Shown here piece after piece: positions 7,856 to 16,781 of a stretch of 64,000 nucleotides of DNA (position 1 is its first letter; each line of letters starts with the position of its first letter). The translations under genes were made by a program, and so were the position numbers. Source of the DNA: Martinezella multihospitum (lineage in GTDB: Bacteria; Pseudomonadota; Alphaproteobacteria; Rhizobiales; Rhizobiaceae); contig NZ_FMAG01000004.1 of assembly GCF_900094585.1 (NCBI RefSeq), forward strand, positions 887,610 through 951,609, given 5' to 3'. The notes under the pieces were generated by a model, which had not been told where the DNA came from, searched no databases, and was given only the letters and a program-made list of their open reading frames with translations.

Positions 7856-8995
7856 CCCGATCGAGGCGACATCTGCATTGGCAAAGGCAAGCCTGAGGTA
7901 GCGCTCCTGCCCCTCCCCGAAATAGGCGCCTGGTATGCAGACGACACCGCGCTCGCGGGCTAAGTCTTCGGCAACCTCGGACGACGACCGATCCGCCAGA
8001 GGATGGCGAACGAAGGCGAAATAGGCGCCGATCGCTGCAATCTCCCAACCTGCCAGCCCGGAAAAAGCCAGTCTCAAAGCCTCGGCACGGCGGGCGATCT
8101 CCAGCCGGTTGCCCGCCCGCCAATCGGCGAGGACCGGCAGAGCCGAGGCAACGGCGACCTGAGCCGAACGCGGGGCGCAGATCTGCATATTGTCCATCAC
8201 CTTGGCGAGCTCTGCGATGAGCTTTGGACCTGCTGTGACGGCACCCAGCCGATGGCCGGGAATGCAGAAGGATTTCGAGAAGCTATAGAGAAGAACGAGC
8301 GTATCCTCCCAGCCCGGCTCCGACAGCAGGGCGTGCGGCCGGCCATAATCTTCGGCGAGGAAATCACGATAGGTTTCGTCAACGACCAACCAGGCGCCGT
8401 ATTTTCGGCACAGCGTGAAAAGCGCGTGAAGCAGGCCAGGCGGATAGACGGCACCGGTCGGATTGTTGGGCGTAACAACGGCAAGCATCTTCGCGCCGGC
8501 CGCAAGTGCGGCCTCGGCTGAAGCGAGATCGGGGAGAAAGCCGGCGGTGGGATCGCAATCGACGAGTCGCCGCCCGATCCCCAGCATCGACAGCGTCGTG
8601 TCGTGATTGAAATAAAAGGGATTGGTGAGCGCTACGGTATCGCCCGCGCCAGCAAGCGCGATCGCTGCACACATGAATGCCTGATTGCAGCCGGCGGTGA
8701 TGTGGATATTGGCGGCAGATATGTCGGCACCATAAAGTTCTGCAACATGGGCCGCATAGGCCTTTCGCAACGCAGGCTCGCCCTCGATCGGCCCATATCC
8801 GGTCATCGCCTGTTGTCCAGCCGTCTCGCCAAGAAGCCGCAGCATCTCCGGATGCGCGGGGTAGCCGGGCACGGCCTGCGACAAATCGATGAGCGGCCCC
8901 TTCTGCCCTTTGTATTCGCGACCCCAGGCAACGACGGACGGGATGGGCGGAGGGGAGAGGCGGGAAACGAGCGAATTGGATTTTGCAGCGATCAT
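7832..8995 (-). CDS. PLP-dependent aminotransferase, class I/II
   Basis: A 387-residue fold-type I aminotransferase. The PNNPTG motif lies at residues 186-191, DETYRDF near 216-222, and the PLP lysine in YSFSKSFCIPGHRLGA is about K251, followed by a conserved arginine in that block. Start ATG 8995 has AAAGAGAAAT upstream. It is divergent from the ureohydrolase gene and convergent with the flavin reductase. The subgroup accepts varied amino acids and the substrate is not readable; with the neighbouring ureohydrolase, an omega-guanidino or amino acid intermediate is possible. Confidence 0.88.
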   Translation of the reverse strand: MIAAKSNSLVSRLSPPPIPSVVAWGREYKGQKGPLIDLSQAVPGYPAHPEMLRLLGETAGQQAMTGYGPIEGEPALRKAYAAHVAELYGADISAANIHITAGCNQAFMCAAIALAGAGDTVALTNPFYFNHDTTLSMLGIGRRLVDCDPTAGFLPDLASAEAALAAGAKMLAVVTPNNPTGAVYPPGLLHALFTLCRKYGAWLVVDETYRDFLAEDYGRPHALLSEPGWEDTLVLLYSFSKSFCIPGHRLGAVTAGPKLIAELAKVMDNMQICAPRSAQVAVASALPVLADWRAGNRLEIARRAEALRLAFSGLAGWEIAAIGAYFAFVRHPLADRSSSEVAEDLARERGVVCIPGAYFGEGQERYLRLAFANADVASIGLLPDRLR

Positions 8996-9009
8996 ATCGA
9001 TTTCTCTTT

Positions 9010-9038
9010 GATACCGATTGCTACAACGATACCAATTG
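9010..9038. promoter_or_regulatory. Direct repeat GATACC-N-ATTG in a divergent promoter region
   Basis: GATACCGATTG (9010-9020) and GATACCAATTG (9028-9038) are 18 bases apart between the aminotransferase and ureohydrolase starts. GATACC recurs at 10326 and 10378, upstream of the XRE-cupin regulator. This may be a shared operator, but the core is only six bases. Confidence 0.35.
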
Positions 9039-9085
9039 TTTTCTCAACCTCTTTATTGAGTGAGACAGACCTCAAGCGGAGACGC

Positions 9086-10147
9086 ATGCACATGGTGTGG
9101 GACAAGATGCGGCTCGAACAGCTGCGCGCGGAATTTTCAGACGCCAATGGCGGCGAGATATTCGACGAGAAGTTTCGCAAGGTCGCGGAGAAAATCATCT
9201 CCAAGAGTGGTACGAGGCTGGCGCCCTACGCCGGTGTCCCGACATTCCTCAGCGCACCCTACATGCAGGTTGCAGCCGACGAGCCGGACTTCGGCAATCT
9301 CCAGGTGGCGATAACGGGGATACCGATGGATCTCGGCGTCACCAATCGCCCCGGCTCCCGCTTCGGACCGCGCGCCCTTCGCGCCATCGAGAGGATCGGC
9401 CCTTACAATCACGTTCTGGGAACGGCGCCGGTTTTCGATCTCAGGGTCGCCGACATTGGCGACGTGCCGTTCCAGAGCCGCTATCGGCTGGAGCTCAGTC
9501 ACGACGATATCGAGAAACGCATCGGCCAGATCGTCGATGCCGGCGTCGCGCCGCTCTCGGTCGGGGGTGACCACTCCATTACCCATCCCATCTTGAAGGC
9601 TGTCGGCCGGAACCAGCCGGTCGGTCTCATTCACATCGATGCTCACTGCGACACCAGCGGCGCCTTCGATCAGACGAAGTTTCATCACGGGGGGCCGTTC
9701 CGCAATGCCGTGCTGGACGGCGTGCTCGATCCGACAAGGACAATCCAGATCGGCATCCGCGGGTCGGCGGAATACTTATGGGAGTTCTCCTATAAATCAG
9801 GCATGACCGTGATCCACGCCGAGGACCTCAGCGGAACAGGGATGGAAGCCGTCATCGCCAAGGCTAAATCCATCGTCGGCGACGGCCCGACCTACCTCTC
9901 CTTCGACATCGACAGCCTCGATCCCAGCTTCGCGCCTGGTACGGGTACACCGGAGGTCGGCGGATTGACGACGCGAGAAGTTCTAGAGCTGATCCGCGGG
10001 CTGAAAGGCATAAACCTCGTGGGCGGCGACGTCGTCGAGGTTGCGCCGCAATATGACGCAACGACCAACACAGCACATGCCGGAGCACAGGTACTCTTCG
10101 AGATCCTGAGCCTGATGGTGTTCAGCCCATCGATCGGCAGACGCTGA
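9086..10147 (+). CDS. Agmatinase/ureohydrolase family protein
   Basis: A 353-residue arginase-fold, binuclear-manganese hydrolase that would split a guanidino compound into urea plus an amine or amino acid. Metal ligands are present in GGDHS (about residues 160-164), DAHCD (about 185-189) and SFDIDSLDP (about 272-280), followed by FAPGTGTPE. Start ATG 9086 follows AAGCGGAGA; a longer frame upstream runs antisense through the aminotransferase and is not used. Members include agmatinase, guanidinobutyrase, proclavaminate amidinohydrolase and guanidine hydrolase, and I cannot tell which applies. The linked aminotransferase could process the resulting amine or amino acid. Confidence 0.87.
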   Translation: MHMVWDKMRLEQLRAEFSDANGGEIFDEKFRKVAEKIISKSGTRLAPYAGVPTFLSAPYMQVAADEPDFGNLQVAITGIPMDLGVTNRPGSRFGPRALRAIERIGPYNHVLGTAPVFDLRVADIGDVPFQSRYRLELSHDDIEKRIGQIVDAGVAPLSVGGDHSITHPILKAVGRNQPVGLIHIDAHCDTSGAFDQTKFHHGGPFRNAVLDGVLDPTRTIQIGIRGSAEYLWEFSYKSGMTVIHAEDLSGTGMEAVIAKAKSIVGDGPTYLSFDIDSLDPSFAPGTGTPEVGGLTTREVLELIRGLKGINLVGGDVVEVAPQYDATTNTAHAGAQVLFEILSLMVFSPSIGRR

Positions 10148-10389
10148 GTGTTGCGGGCCAATCAACGCGAAGTCTGCGAATAAGCTCCGGCAACATCGCC
10201 GTAGGTTGAAGCGAGGACCGAGCAACGGATCCAGGACGACAATCACCGTTCTCGATAAAACAAGCGCTGATGGAGAGGTCGTCCTGGCAAAGCACCAACT
10301 CGACGCGCATGTCACTGGTGTTCGTGATACCTAGACAGATGCAGAGGGCTGGCGTTAAGCTTTGGCTTTGTAACGGCGATACCAGAACC

Positions 10390-11010
10390 ATGAACATGAT
10401 TGGATCCCCCGGGAAATCGGGAGAAGACAACGAGGAAAAGATACTGACCAATCCGACGCGGCTTGGAGGCCGTCTGAGGCTCGCCAGGCAAACCCGGGGC
10501 TTGACTCTTAAGGCTCTCGCCCTGGCTGCGGATTGCTCTGAAAGCCTGTTGTCGAAAATTGAAAACGGCAAGGCTTCGCCCTCGCTGCCGATGCTGCATA
10601 GACTTGTCGGTGTTTTGGGTACGAATATTGGCTGGATGTTCGAGGAGGCCGACGGTGAAGAGGGTATTGTCTTCCGTTCCGGGACAAGGCCTCTGATTGG
10701 ACTCGACCCATTGCGCAGAGGGGAAGGCATCTCTCTCGAACGGATAATCCCCTATTCGCAAGGTCATCTGCTTCAATGCAACATCCACCACATCGAGGCT
10801 GGCGGCCAAAGTGCCGGGCCGATCCAGCATGTCGGCGAGGAGGTTGGATACGTTCTTGCCGGCGAAATCGAACTTATGGTTGGTGAACGCACATTCCGGC
10901 TTTCCGTCGGCGACAGCTTCGTCTTCAACTCCGAACTGCCCCATTGGTATCGCAATGTGGGATCGGAGCGCGCAAGCATCTTCTGGGTCAATACGCCGGC
11001 GACCTTCTAG
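10390..11010 (+). CDS. XRE family regulator with C-terminal cupin
   Basis: A 206-residue regulator: a Cro/C1-type helix-turn-helix (LGGRLRLARQTRGLTLKALA, then CSESLLSKIENGKASPS, about residues 25-70) and a C-terminal cupin sensor (VGEEVGYVLAGEIELMVGE, then DSFVFNSELPHWYRN). ATG 10390 is the most natural start, but no clear ribosome binding site is seen and translation could begin at 10396. This two-domain layout is common in regulators of amine or amino-acid catabolism. It sits between the ureohydrolase and the ribose-type importer, whose promoter holds a tandem palindrome 50 bases downstream; either side may be its target. Confidence 0.87.
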   Translation: MNMIGSPGKSGEDNEEKILTNPTRLGGRLRLARQTRGLTLKALALAADCSESLLSKIENGKASPSLPMLHRLVGVLGTNIGWMFEEADGEEGIVFRSGTRPLIGLDPLRRGEGISLERIIPYSQGHLLQCNIHHIEAGGQSAGPIQHVGEEVGYVLAGEIELMVGERTFRLSVGDSFVFNSELPHWYRNVGSERASIFWVNTPATF

Positions 11011-11060
11011 CGCCGCCACCGTCCTGAAAACGAACTTACGATCATCTTCAAAATCACCAA

Positions 11061-11099
11061 TTCAAGTCACTTGACAATCATTCAAGTTACTTGAATACT
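11061..11099 (+). promoter_or_regulatory. Sigma70-type promoter overlapped by tandem palindromic operators
   Basis: TTCAAGTCACTTGAC (11061-11075) and TTCAAGTTACTTGAA (11081-11095) are two copies of one palindrome spaced exactly 20 bases apart, about two helical turns. A consensus -35 TTGACA (11071-11076) and, after 17 bases, a -10-like AATACT (11094-11099) lie within them. A regulator bound here would block the promoter of the eight-gene operon starting at 11132. The adjacent XRE-cupin protein is the obvious candidate. Confidence 0.7.
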
Positions 11100-11131
11100 C
11101 CCCTTGCAATCCAAAAACATGGGGAACGATC

Positions 11132-12073
11132 ATGCATTTCAAGAAATACCTGTTCGGTTGCGCGATTGGCGCAACCGTCGCACTTGCCTGCAGTGCCGGC
11201 ACCGCGATGGCGAATACGCTGGCTCTCGTGACGATCAACCAGCAGGCTCTCTTCTTCAACCAGATCAATGACGGCGCCAAGGAGGCGGCAAAAAAGGCCG
11301 GCGCCGATCTTGTCATATTCAACGCCAACAACGTACCCAGTGCGCAGAATGACGCCATCGAGAACTACATCACCCAGAAGGTCGACGGCATCATATTGGT
11401 CGCCATCGACGTAAACGGGGTGAAGCCGGCAATCACCGCCGCCAAGAAGGCCGGCATCCCGGTCATCGCCATCGACGCCCAGATTCCGAACGGCGACAAC
11501 ATCGCCTTCGTGGGTGTCGACAATACCAAGGCGGGCGAGGAGATCGGCAAGTTCTATTCCGATTACGTCAAGGACAAGATGGGCGGCAGCGCCAAGGTCG
11601 GCGTGGTCGGCGCACTCAATTCCTTCATCCAGAACCAGCGTCTTGACGGATTTAAGGCGGCGGTAAAGGCTGGCGGCCAGAAGGTCGACTTCCTCGATAC
11701 CGTAGACGGTCAGAACGTGCAGGATGTCGCGCTCAGTGCGGCGGAAAATCTCATTACCGCCAATCCCGACATGACGACGCTCTATGCGACCGGCGAGCCG
11801 GCACTCCTCGGCGCCGTTGCGGCTGTCACCAGCCAGGGCAAAACTGGCAACGTCAAGGTCTTCGGCTGGGATCTGACCAAGCAGGCGATCGAAGGCATCG
11901 ATCAGGGTTGGGTTACGGCCGTTATCCAGCAGGATCCGGCCGGCGAAGGCAAGGCGGCCGTCGAAGCCCTCGTCAAGGTGAAAAAAGGCGACAAGATCGA
12001 TCCGATCATCAATGTGCCAGTGACCATCGTCACCAAGGAAAATGTCGACAAGTTCCGGGGCATGTTCAAGTAG
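11132..12073 (+). CDS. Ribose-type sugar ABC transporter, periplasmic binding protein
   Basis: A 313-residue RbsB-like (Peripla_BP_4) binding protein. The Sec signal peptide runs to about residue 27 (AGTAMA-NTLALV). The mature protein has DGAKEAAKKAGADLVIFNA, the KVDGIILVAIDVNGVKP hinge block and KVFGWDLTKQAIEGI near the C terminus. It is first in an operon under the 11061-11099 promoter, and a 13-bp hairpin follows its stop. The family binds pentoses, hexoses, polyols and autoinducer-2. The downstream kinase, phosphotriesterase-like and amidohydrolase genes suggest a sugar conjugate rather than a plain sugar; that is inference. Confidence 0.92.
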   Translation: MHFKKYLFGCAIGATVALACSAGTAMANTLALVTINQQALFFNQINDGAKEAAKKAGADLVIFNANNVPSAQNDAIENYITQKVDGIILVAIDVNGVKPAITAAKKAGIPVIAIDAQIPNGDNIAFVGVDNTKAGEEIGKFYSDYVKDKMGGSAKVGVVGALNSFIQNQRLDGFKAAVKAGGQKVDFLDTVDGQNVQDVALSAAENLITANPDMTTLYATGEPALLGAVAAVTSQGKTGNVKVFGWDLTKQAIEGIDQGWVTAVIQQDPAGEGKAAVEALVKVKKGDKIDPIINVPVTIVTKENVDKFRGMFK

Positions 12074-12088
12074 CTCTCGCACCTCGTC

Positions 12089-12119
12089 ACGTCATGGCCG
12101 ATCGCTTCGGCCATGACGT
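12089..12119 (+). terminator. Perfect intra-operon hairpin after the binding-protein gene
   Basis: ACGTCATGGCCGA pairs without mismatch with TCGGCCATGACGT over a 5-base loop (TCGCT). It lies 15 bases after the binding-protein stop and before the ATPase gene. No T-run follows, so a role in transcript stability or partial attenuation, giving more binding protein than membrane parts, is likely. Confidence 0.65.
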
Positions 12120-12162
12120 TGTGGCATCATGGCTAAGGCCATTTCCGCAAGGCAGCATTGAT

Positions 12163-12960
12163 ATGACAAACGCTGATACCTACCGCGTCAGGATGACCGG
12201 CATTTCCAAACGCTATGGTACGATGCAGTCGCTGGACAATGTATCGTTGACCTTGAAGCCGGGCGAGGTCCTCGGCCTTGTCGGCGACAACGGCGCCGGC
12301 AAATCGACCCTGAGCAAAGTGCTTTCGGGCGCGGTCATCCCGGATTCGGGGACGATCGAGATCGACGGCAAACCAGTTTCCTTTGCCTCGCCCGCTGATG
12401 CACGCGCCGCGCATGTCGAGATGGTCTACCAAGATCTGTCCCTTTGCGACACGGTCGACGTGGCTGGAAATCTCTTTCTGGGGCGTGAACCGAAATGGAA
12501 GATTGCAGGCATTCCAATCCTCGACAAGAAGACCATGCATGAACGAGCGCGCCATATGCTGGAAGGGCTCGGCATCGTCATTCCGGACACGCATCTGAAG
12601 GTCGAGAATCTCTCAGGCGGCCAACGCCAGTCCATCGCGATCGGACGTGCGGCGTCATTCAATCCCTCGGTCCTCATCATGGACGAGCCGACGGCTGCCC
12701 TGGCGGTTGCTGAAGTCGAGGCGGTGCTGGAGCTCATCCGCACGGTCAGTGCCCGCGGCGTCAGCGTCATTCTGATCACGCATCGCCTGCAGGATCTCTT
12801 CCTCGTCTGCGATCGCATCCAGGTGATGTATGAAGGGCAGAACGTCGCCGAGCGCCTCATCGCCGAAACGAATATCGAAGAAGTCGTCAACCTGATCGTC
12901 GGTCGCAAGTTCTCCGCACGCTCGGCCGGCCAACATACAGAGCGAGGCGCTTCCGTATGA
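12163..12960 (+). CDS. Sugar ABC transporter, ATP-binding protein (single-domain)
   Basis: A 265-residue ATPase with Walker A GDNGAGKST near residues 42-50, signature LSGGQRQS and Walker B LIMDEPTAAL. Unlike RbsA (about 500 residues with two ABC domains), it has a single domain, as in the FrcA-type importers common in rhizobia. The ATG at 12163 is chosen because sequence before it has no homology and overlaps the hairpin region. It overlaps the permease start by ATGA. Confidence 0.9.
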   Translation: MTNADTYRVRMTGISKRYGTMQSLDNVSLTLKPGEVLGLVGDNGAGKSTLSKVLSGAVIPDSGTIEIDGKPVSFASPADARAAHVEMVYQDLSLCDTVDVAGNLFLGREPKWKIAGIPILDKKTMHERARHMLEGLGIVIPDTHLKVENLSGGQRQSIAIGRAASFNPSVLIMDEPTAALAVAEVEAVLELIRTVSARGVSVILITHRLQDLFLVCDRIQVMYEGQNVAERLIAETNIEEVVNLIVGRKFSARSAGQHTERGASV

Positions 12961-13970
12961 CCATGACATCCTCTCACGCCCAAACCGCCCCCTCATCCCG
13001 TTTGCGCAAGGCACGCCTCTATGACAAGGCGATAGCCAATGGCGGCATTGTTTCGATCGCCCTGTTTTTCATCGCGGTCTGCTTTTTCTTCTCTCTCTTC
13101 ACAAACGTCTTTCTGACCGCTCCCAATCTGTTGAACGTGGTCAGACAGTCCGCCCCCTTGTTGATCGTGGCGGCGGCGATGACTTTCGTCATCACTACAG
13201 GCGGTATCGATCTTTCGGTTGGATCCGTATTGGCCCTTGCCGCAACGCTTTCGGCTGCCTGCCTTCAGGCTGGAATCGCATGGCCGGTTGTCGTTGTTCT
13301 GATGATGCTTCTGGGCGCAGCAACCGGCCTGATTCAGGGATATTTCATCGCCTATGAGCGGATCCCCGCCTTCATCGTCACGCTGGCCGGGCTATCGGTC
13401 ATCAGGGGCCTGGCATTGCTTATCACCGGTGGCTACTCGATTCCGGTCGATCCACAGAGCCCGTTTACCGCGATCGGCCAGGCCTGGTTCTTTGGCATCC
13501 CTGCCCCCGCGATGATCGCGATCGTCGCCCTTATCGCAGCCTATATCGCCTTCAACGAAACGCCCTTCGGGCGATACGTCACCGGCATCGGTGCCAATGC
13601 CGAAGCGGTCCGCCGCGCCGGCGTCAACACGCGGCGCGTCACCTTGTTCGTCTATGTGATATCGGGTGTTGCAGCTTCCGTCGCCGGCATCATTCTTGCC
13701 GCGCGCCTGGGTTCCGGCTCCTCAAATGCCGGGCAAGGCTTCGAGCTCGATGTCATTGCCGCGGTTGTACTGGGCGGTACGAGCCTGTTCGGCGGGCGCG
13801 GTTCGGTCGTCGGCACGGTACTCGGCGCCTTGACCGTTGCCGTTATCGCCAACGGCCTGATCCTTTCGCACATGTCACCCTTCTTCACGCCGATCGTAAC
13901 CGGGGTCATCATCCTCGTGGCGATCTGGTTGAACTTCCGCCTTTTCAAAGGCGCAGTAAGGGGCCGCTGA
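12957..13970 (+). CDS. Sugar ABC transporter, permease (RbsC/FrcC type)
   Basis: A 337-residue BPD_transp_2 family permease with eight or more hydrophobic segments. Conserved stretches are TTGGIDLSVGSVLALAATLS and DVIAAVVLGGTSLFGGRGS, both diagnostic for ribose/fructose-type permeases. It starts inside the ATPase stop (ATGA) and ends two bases before the phosphotriesterase-like gene, which ties the hydrolase tightly to the transporter. Confidence 0.92.
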   Translation: MTMTSSHAQTAPSSRLRKARLYDKAIANGGIVSIALFFIAVCFFFSLFTNVFLTAPNLLNVVRQSAPLLIVAAAMTFVITTGGIDLSVGSVLALAATLSAACLQAGIAWPVVVVLMMLLGAATGLIQGYFIAYERIPAFIVTLAGLSVIRGLALLITGGYSIPVDPQSPFTAIGQAWFFGIPAPAMIAIVALIAAYIAFNETPFGRYVTGIGANAEAVRRAGVNTRRVTLFVYVISGVAASVAGIILAARLGSGSSNAGQGFELDVIAAVVLGGTSLFGGRGSVVGTVLGALTVAVIANGLILSHMSPFFTPIVTGVIILVAIWLNFRLFKGAVRGR

Positions 13971-13972
13971 GC

Positions 13973-15064
13973 ATGATGGATCATCTCTTTGCCGAGGGGA
14001 CCAGAACGCGTCATGCCATCGGCGTTCACACCGGATGCGCAATGACCGTGCTTGGCCCCATTCCGGTCGCCGATATGGGCGTGACGCTCATGCACGAGCA
14101 CATCTTCCTTGACGGAGCGACCTCATGGAAGTGCCCTTGCCATCCCGACGAAAAGGCGACCGCCGAACAGCCGGTTGGAATAGAGATCATCGGCGAGTTG
14201 CGGATGAACCCCTATATGAACCGCGACAACGTCTCGCTGGACGATCAGGATCTGGCCCTCGCCGAGCTTTCCCGCTTCCAGAAGCTTGGTGGCCACACTG
14301 TGGTGGAAACCACCAACTTCGGCATAGGGCGCAATGCTGAACAGTTGCGACGCGTCGCCCGCATGTCTGGTCTGAAGATCGTCATGGGGACTGGCTTCTA
14401 TCTGGAGCATACGCATCCGGAGTGGCTGAAGGGGATGGATCTGGACGAGGTCACCGCCTTCATCGTCAACGACGTCGGCGGTGGTGAAACCCAGCCAGAC
14501 ATCCTGGCAGGCATCATCGGTGAGGTCGGCGTCAGCAAGGACTTTACGGCCGAGGAGCAAAAATCCTTGAGGGCATCGGCGCGAGCCTCACGGTTGACTG
14601 GCCTGCCATTATCCATCCATTTGCCGGGATGGGAGCGCCTTGCCCATCGCGTCCTGGATGTAGTCGAGGAAGAAGGCGCGGACCTCCGTCACACTGTGCT
14701 CTGCCACATGAATCCCAGCCATAATGATCTTCATTATCAAAAGAGCCTCGCAGAACGTGGCGCTTTCCTGGAATACGACATGATCGGCATGGATTATTAC
14801 TACGCCGATCAGGATGCCCAATCGCCATCGGACGAGGAGAACGCCAGGGCGATCAGGGCACTCGTAGACCTGGGCCTTGCCGATCGGCTGCTTTTGTCGC
14901 AGGACGTCTTTCTCAAGATCATGCTGACCCGCTATGGCGGCTTCGGCTATGGCTATATTCTCAAGCATTTCCTGCCGCGACTGAAACGTCATGGTGTCGA
15001 TCAGCAGGCGATCGACCAAATGCTGATCACCAATCCCCAATCGGTATTTTCCGCCTCGGCCTGA
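13973..15064 (+). CDS. Phosphotriesterase-family metal hydrolase
   Basis: A 363-residue amidohydrolase-superfamily protein of the PTE/PHP group. The HxH metal motif is MHEH at about residues 40-43; a Glu in IIGEVGVS replaces the usual carboxylated lysine position; further ligands are in LSIHLPG and LCHMNPS, with the Asp in LLLSQDVFLK. Characterised relatives are lactonases and phosphotriesterase-like esterases acting on sugar lactones, acyl-homoserine lactones or organophosphates. Placed in a sugar-uptake operon, a lactone or cyclic sugar-derivative substrate is my inference. A cysteine pair in the loop after HEH (WKCPCHP) is an individual feature. Confidence 0.87.
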   Translation: MMDHLFAEGTRTRHAIGVHTGCAMTVLGPIPVADMGVTLMHEHIFLDGATSWKCPCHPDEKATAEQPVGIEIIGELRMNPYMNRDNVSLDDQDLALAELSRFQKLGGHTVVETTNFGIGRNAEQLRRVARMSGLKIVMGTGFYLEHTHPEWLKGMDLDEVTAFIVNDVGGGETQPDILAGIIGEVGVSKDFTAEEQKSLRASARASRLTGLPLSIHLPGWERLAHRVLDVVEEEGADLRHTVLCHMNPSHNDLHYQKSLAERGAFLEYDMIGMDYYYADQDAQSPSDEENARAIRALVDLGLADRLLLSQDVFLKIMLTRYGGFGYGYILKHFLPRLKRHGVDQQAIDQMLITNPQSVFSASA

Positions 15065-15090
15065 AGGTCGGGTGCATTCAAGGAGCAGAC

Positions 15091-15861
15091 ATGAGCAAGA
15101 AAAAGGTTCTTCTGGCGGGTGAATCATGGGTTTCGACCGCCACCCATATCAAGGGTTTCGACCAGTTTCCGACGGTGACCTATCATACCGGTGCCGACGA
15201 ATTGCTGAAAGCATTGAAGGACAGTGCCTTTGACGTCACCTTCATGCCGGCCCATGAGGCACAGCGCGATTTTCCGCTGACGGCCGAAGCGTTGGCGGAA
15301 TATGACGCGATCGTTCTGTCCGATATCGGCGCAAACACGTTGCTATTGCACCCTGATACCTGGATTCATTCCAGGAGGACGCCGAACCGGCTGAAGCTGC
15401 TGCGCGATTACGTTGCAAATGGCGGCGCGCTGCTGATGTTCGGCGGCTATTACAGCTTCCAGGGCATCAATGGCGGCGCGCGCTATCATAAAACGCCGGT
15501 GGAGGACGTGCTGCCGGTAACCTGCCTTGCCATCGACGACCGCGTTGAAGTTCCCGAGGGATTTTCACCCGTCGTAACGGGCAACGACACCCACCCGGTT
15601 CTTAAGGGCCTCGGAAAGGATTGGCCCTACCTTCTCGGTTTCAACGAGGTGAAGGTGAAGCAGGGAGCTGAAGTGCTTGCGACGGTTTCAGGCGAATATG
15701 GTTCGCAGCCACTTTTGGTAACTGGCTCCTATGGTGCCGGCAAAACACTTGTCTGGACGTCGGATGTCGGCCCGCACTGGCTGCCGCCCGAGTTCATCGC
15801 CTGGAACGGCTACAAGACGCTCTTCGAGCAGATGCTGGCCTGGGCAACGCTCAAGGACTGA
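15091..15861 (+). CDS. ThuA-like / class I glutamine-amidotransferase-like protein
   Basis: A 256-residue cytoplasmic protein with the flavodoxin-like amidotransferase fold: KVLLAGESWVSTATHIKGFD, YDAIVLSDIGANTLLL, GGALLMFGGYYSFQG, then a C-terminal SYGAGKTLVWTSDVGPHW. No catalytic Cys-His-Glu triad of a true glutaminase is evident. Homologous uncharacterised proteins occur in sugar operons with ThuA-type annotation. The biochemical role is unknown. It lies 26 bases after the phosphotriesterase-like gene and six bases before the kinase gene. Confidence 0.75.
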   Translation: MSKKKVLLAGESWVSTATHIKGFDQFPTVTYHTGADELLKALKDSAFDVTFMPAHEAQRDFPLTAEALAEYDAIVLSDIGANTLLLHPDTWIHSRRTPNRLKLLRDYVANGGALLMFGGYYSFQGINGGARYHKTPVEDVLPVTCLAIDDRVEVPEGFSPVVTGNDTHPVLKGLGKDWPYLLGFNEVKVKQGAEVLATVSGEYGSQPLLVTGSYGAGKTLVWTSDVGPHWLPPEFIAWNGYKTLFEQMLAWATLKD

Positions 15862-15866
15862 CGCCC

Positions 15867-16781
15867 ATGCGCCTCCATGTCGTCGGCAATGTCTGCGTCG
15901 ATACGAGCTTCCGCCTGCCGCGCCTGCCGCGTCCGGGGGAAACGCTCAACGCGACCTCGATAGTTGAAGGCGTCGGAGGCAAGGGTGCCAATCAAGCCGT
16001 CGCGGCGGCACGAAGCGGGGCGGCTGTGTGCTTCTGGAGCGCAGTTGGCGACGACGACATGGCGGATGGCGCGACCGAGATGCTGAAGAGCGACCTTGAG
16101 GTCGATCGACTGATCCGCCTGCCCCTTTCCACCGACCGTTCGACGATCCTGTTGGAAGAGGGCGGCGAAAATGCCATCGTCAGTGCCGTCGCCTGTGCGC
16201 GAGCCTTCGATCCGATCCGGCAATCGGCCCTGACGTGGACCTGGAGCAAGGGCGACATCCTTCTGATGCAGGGCAACCTGTCCAGGGAGGTCACCGCCAC
16301 CTGCCTGGAGCTTGCCGAAAGATCAGGCCTGAAGACAGTGCTCAATGCCAGTCCACTGTCGGACATGGCGATCGAGGATCTTGCCGATGTGGATCTTGTC
16401 ATCGTCAATCAAGGCGAGGCCTCGGCGCTGACAGGCACGGAAAGCCTAACTGCAGCGGCAAACCTGCTTTTCGGTAACGGTGCGAGACGCCTCGTCGTGA
16501 CGCTTGGAAGCCAAGGTAGCCTCATATGGGATCGGGCGGATCATGCGCCTGCTATCCTCGCAGCGCCCAAGAGTGCGGTCGTTGATACCAGCGGTGCCGG
16601 CGACTGCTTTGCGGGCGTCCTCGTCGGCCTGCTCGCACAGGGAAAATCCCTGACTGCAGCTGCAAAAGTGGCAACCAAGGCCGCCGGCATCTCCGTCACC
16701 CGTCTCGGAACGCTCGCCTCCTATCCCACGCGGGCGGAAATTTCGGAAATCATCAAGAGATCAGAACTGGAAAACATATGA
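15867..16781 (+). CDS. PfkB-family carbohydrate kinase (ribokinase-like)
   Basis: A 304-residue sugar kinase. The N-terminal PfkB signature GGKGANQAVAAARSGA sits near residues 36-51, and the C-terminal DTSGAGDCFAGVLVG, near 240-254, carries the catalytic aspartate and anion hole. The N terminus (HVVGNVCVDTSFRLPRLPRP) is ribokinase-like. It should phosphorylate the sugar released or imported by the operon. Its stop overlaps the BtpA/SgcQ start by ATGA. Confidence 0.88.
   Translation: MRLHVVGNVCVDTSFRLPRLPRPGETLNATSIVEGVGGKGANQAVAAARSGAAVCFWSAVGDDDMADGATEMLKSDLEVDRLIRLPLSTDRSTILLEEGGENAIVSAVACARAFDPIRQSALTWTWSKGDILLMQGNLSREVTATCLELAERSGLKTVLNASPLSDMAIEDLADVDLVIVNQGEASALTGTESLTAAANLLFGNGARRLVVTLGSQGSLIWDRADHAPAILAAPKSAVVDTSGAGDCFAGVLVGLLAQGKSLTAAAKVATKAAGISVTRLGTLASYPTRAEISEIIKRSELENI

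Noticed and set aside
10122..10390. Minus-strand open frame between the ureohydrolase and XRE-cupin genes.
   Set aside because: Part reads protein-like but it has no start context and runs into both neighbours; not supported as a gene.
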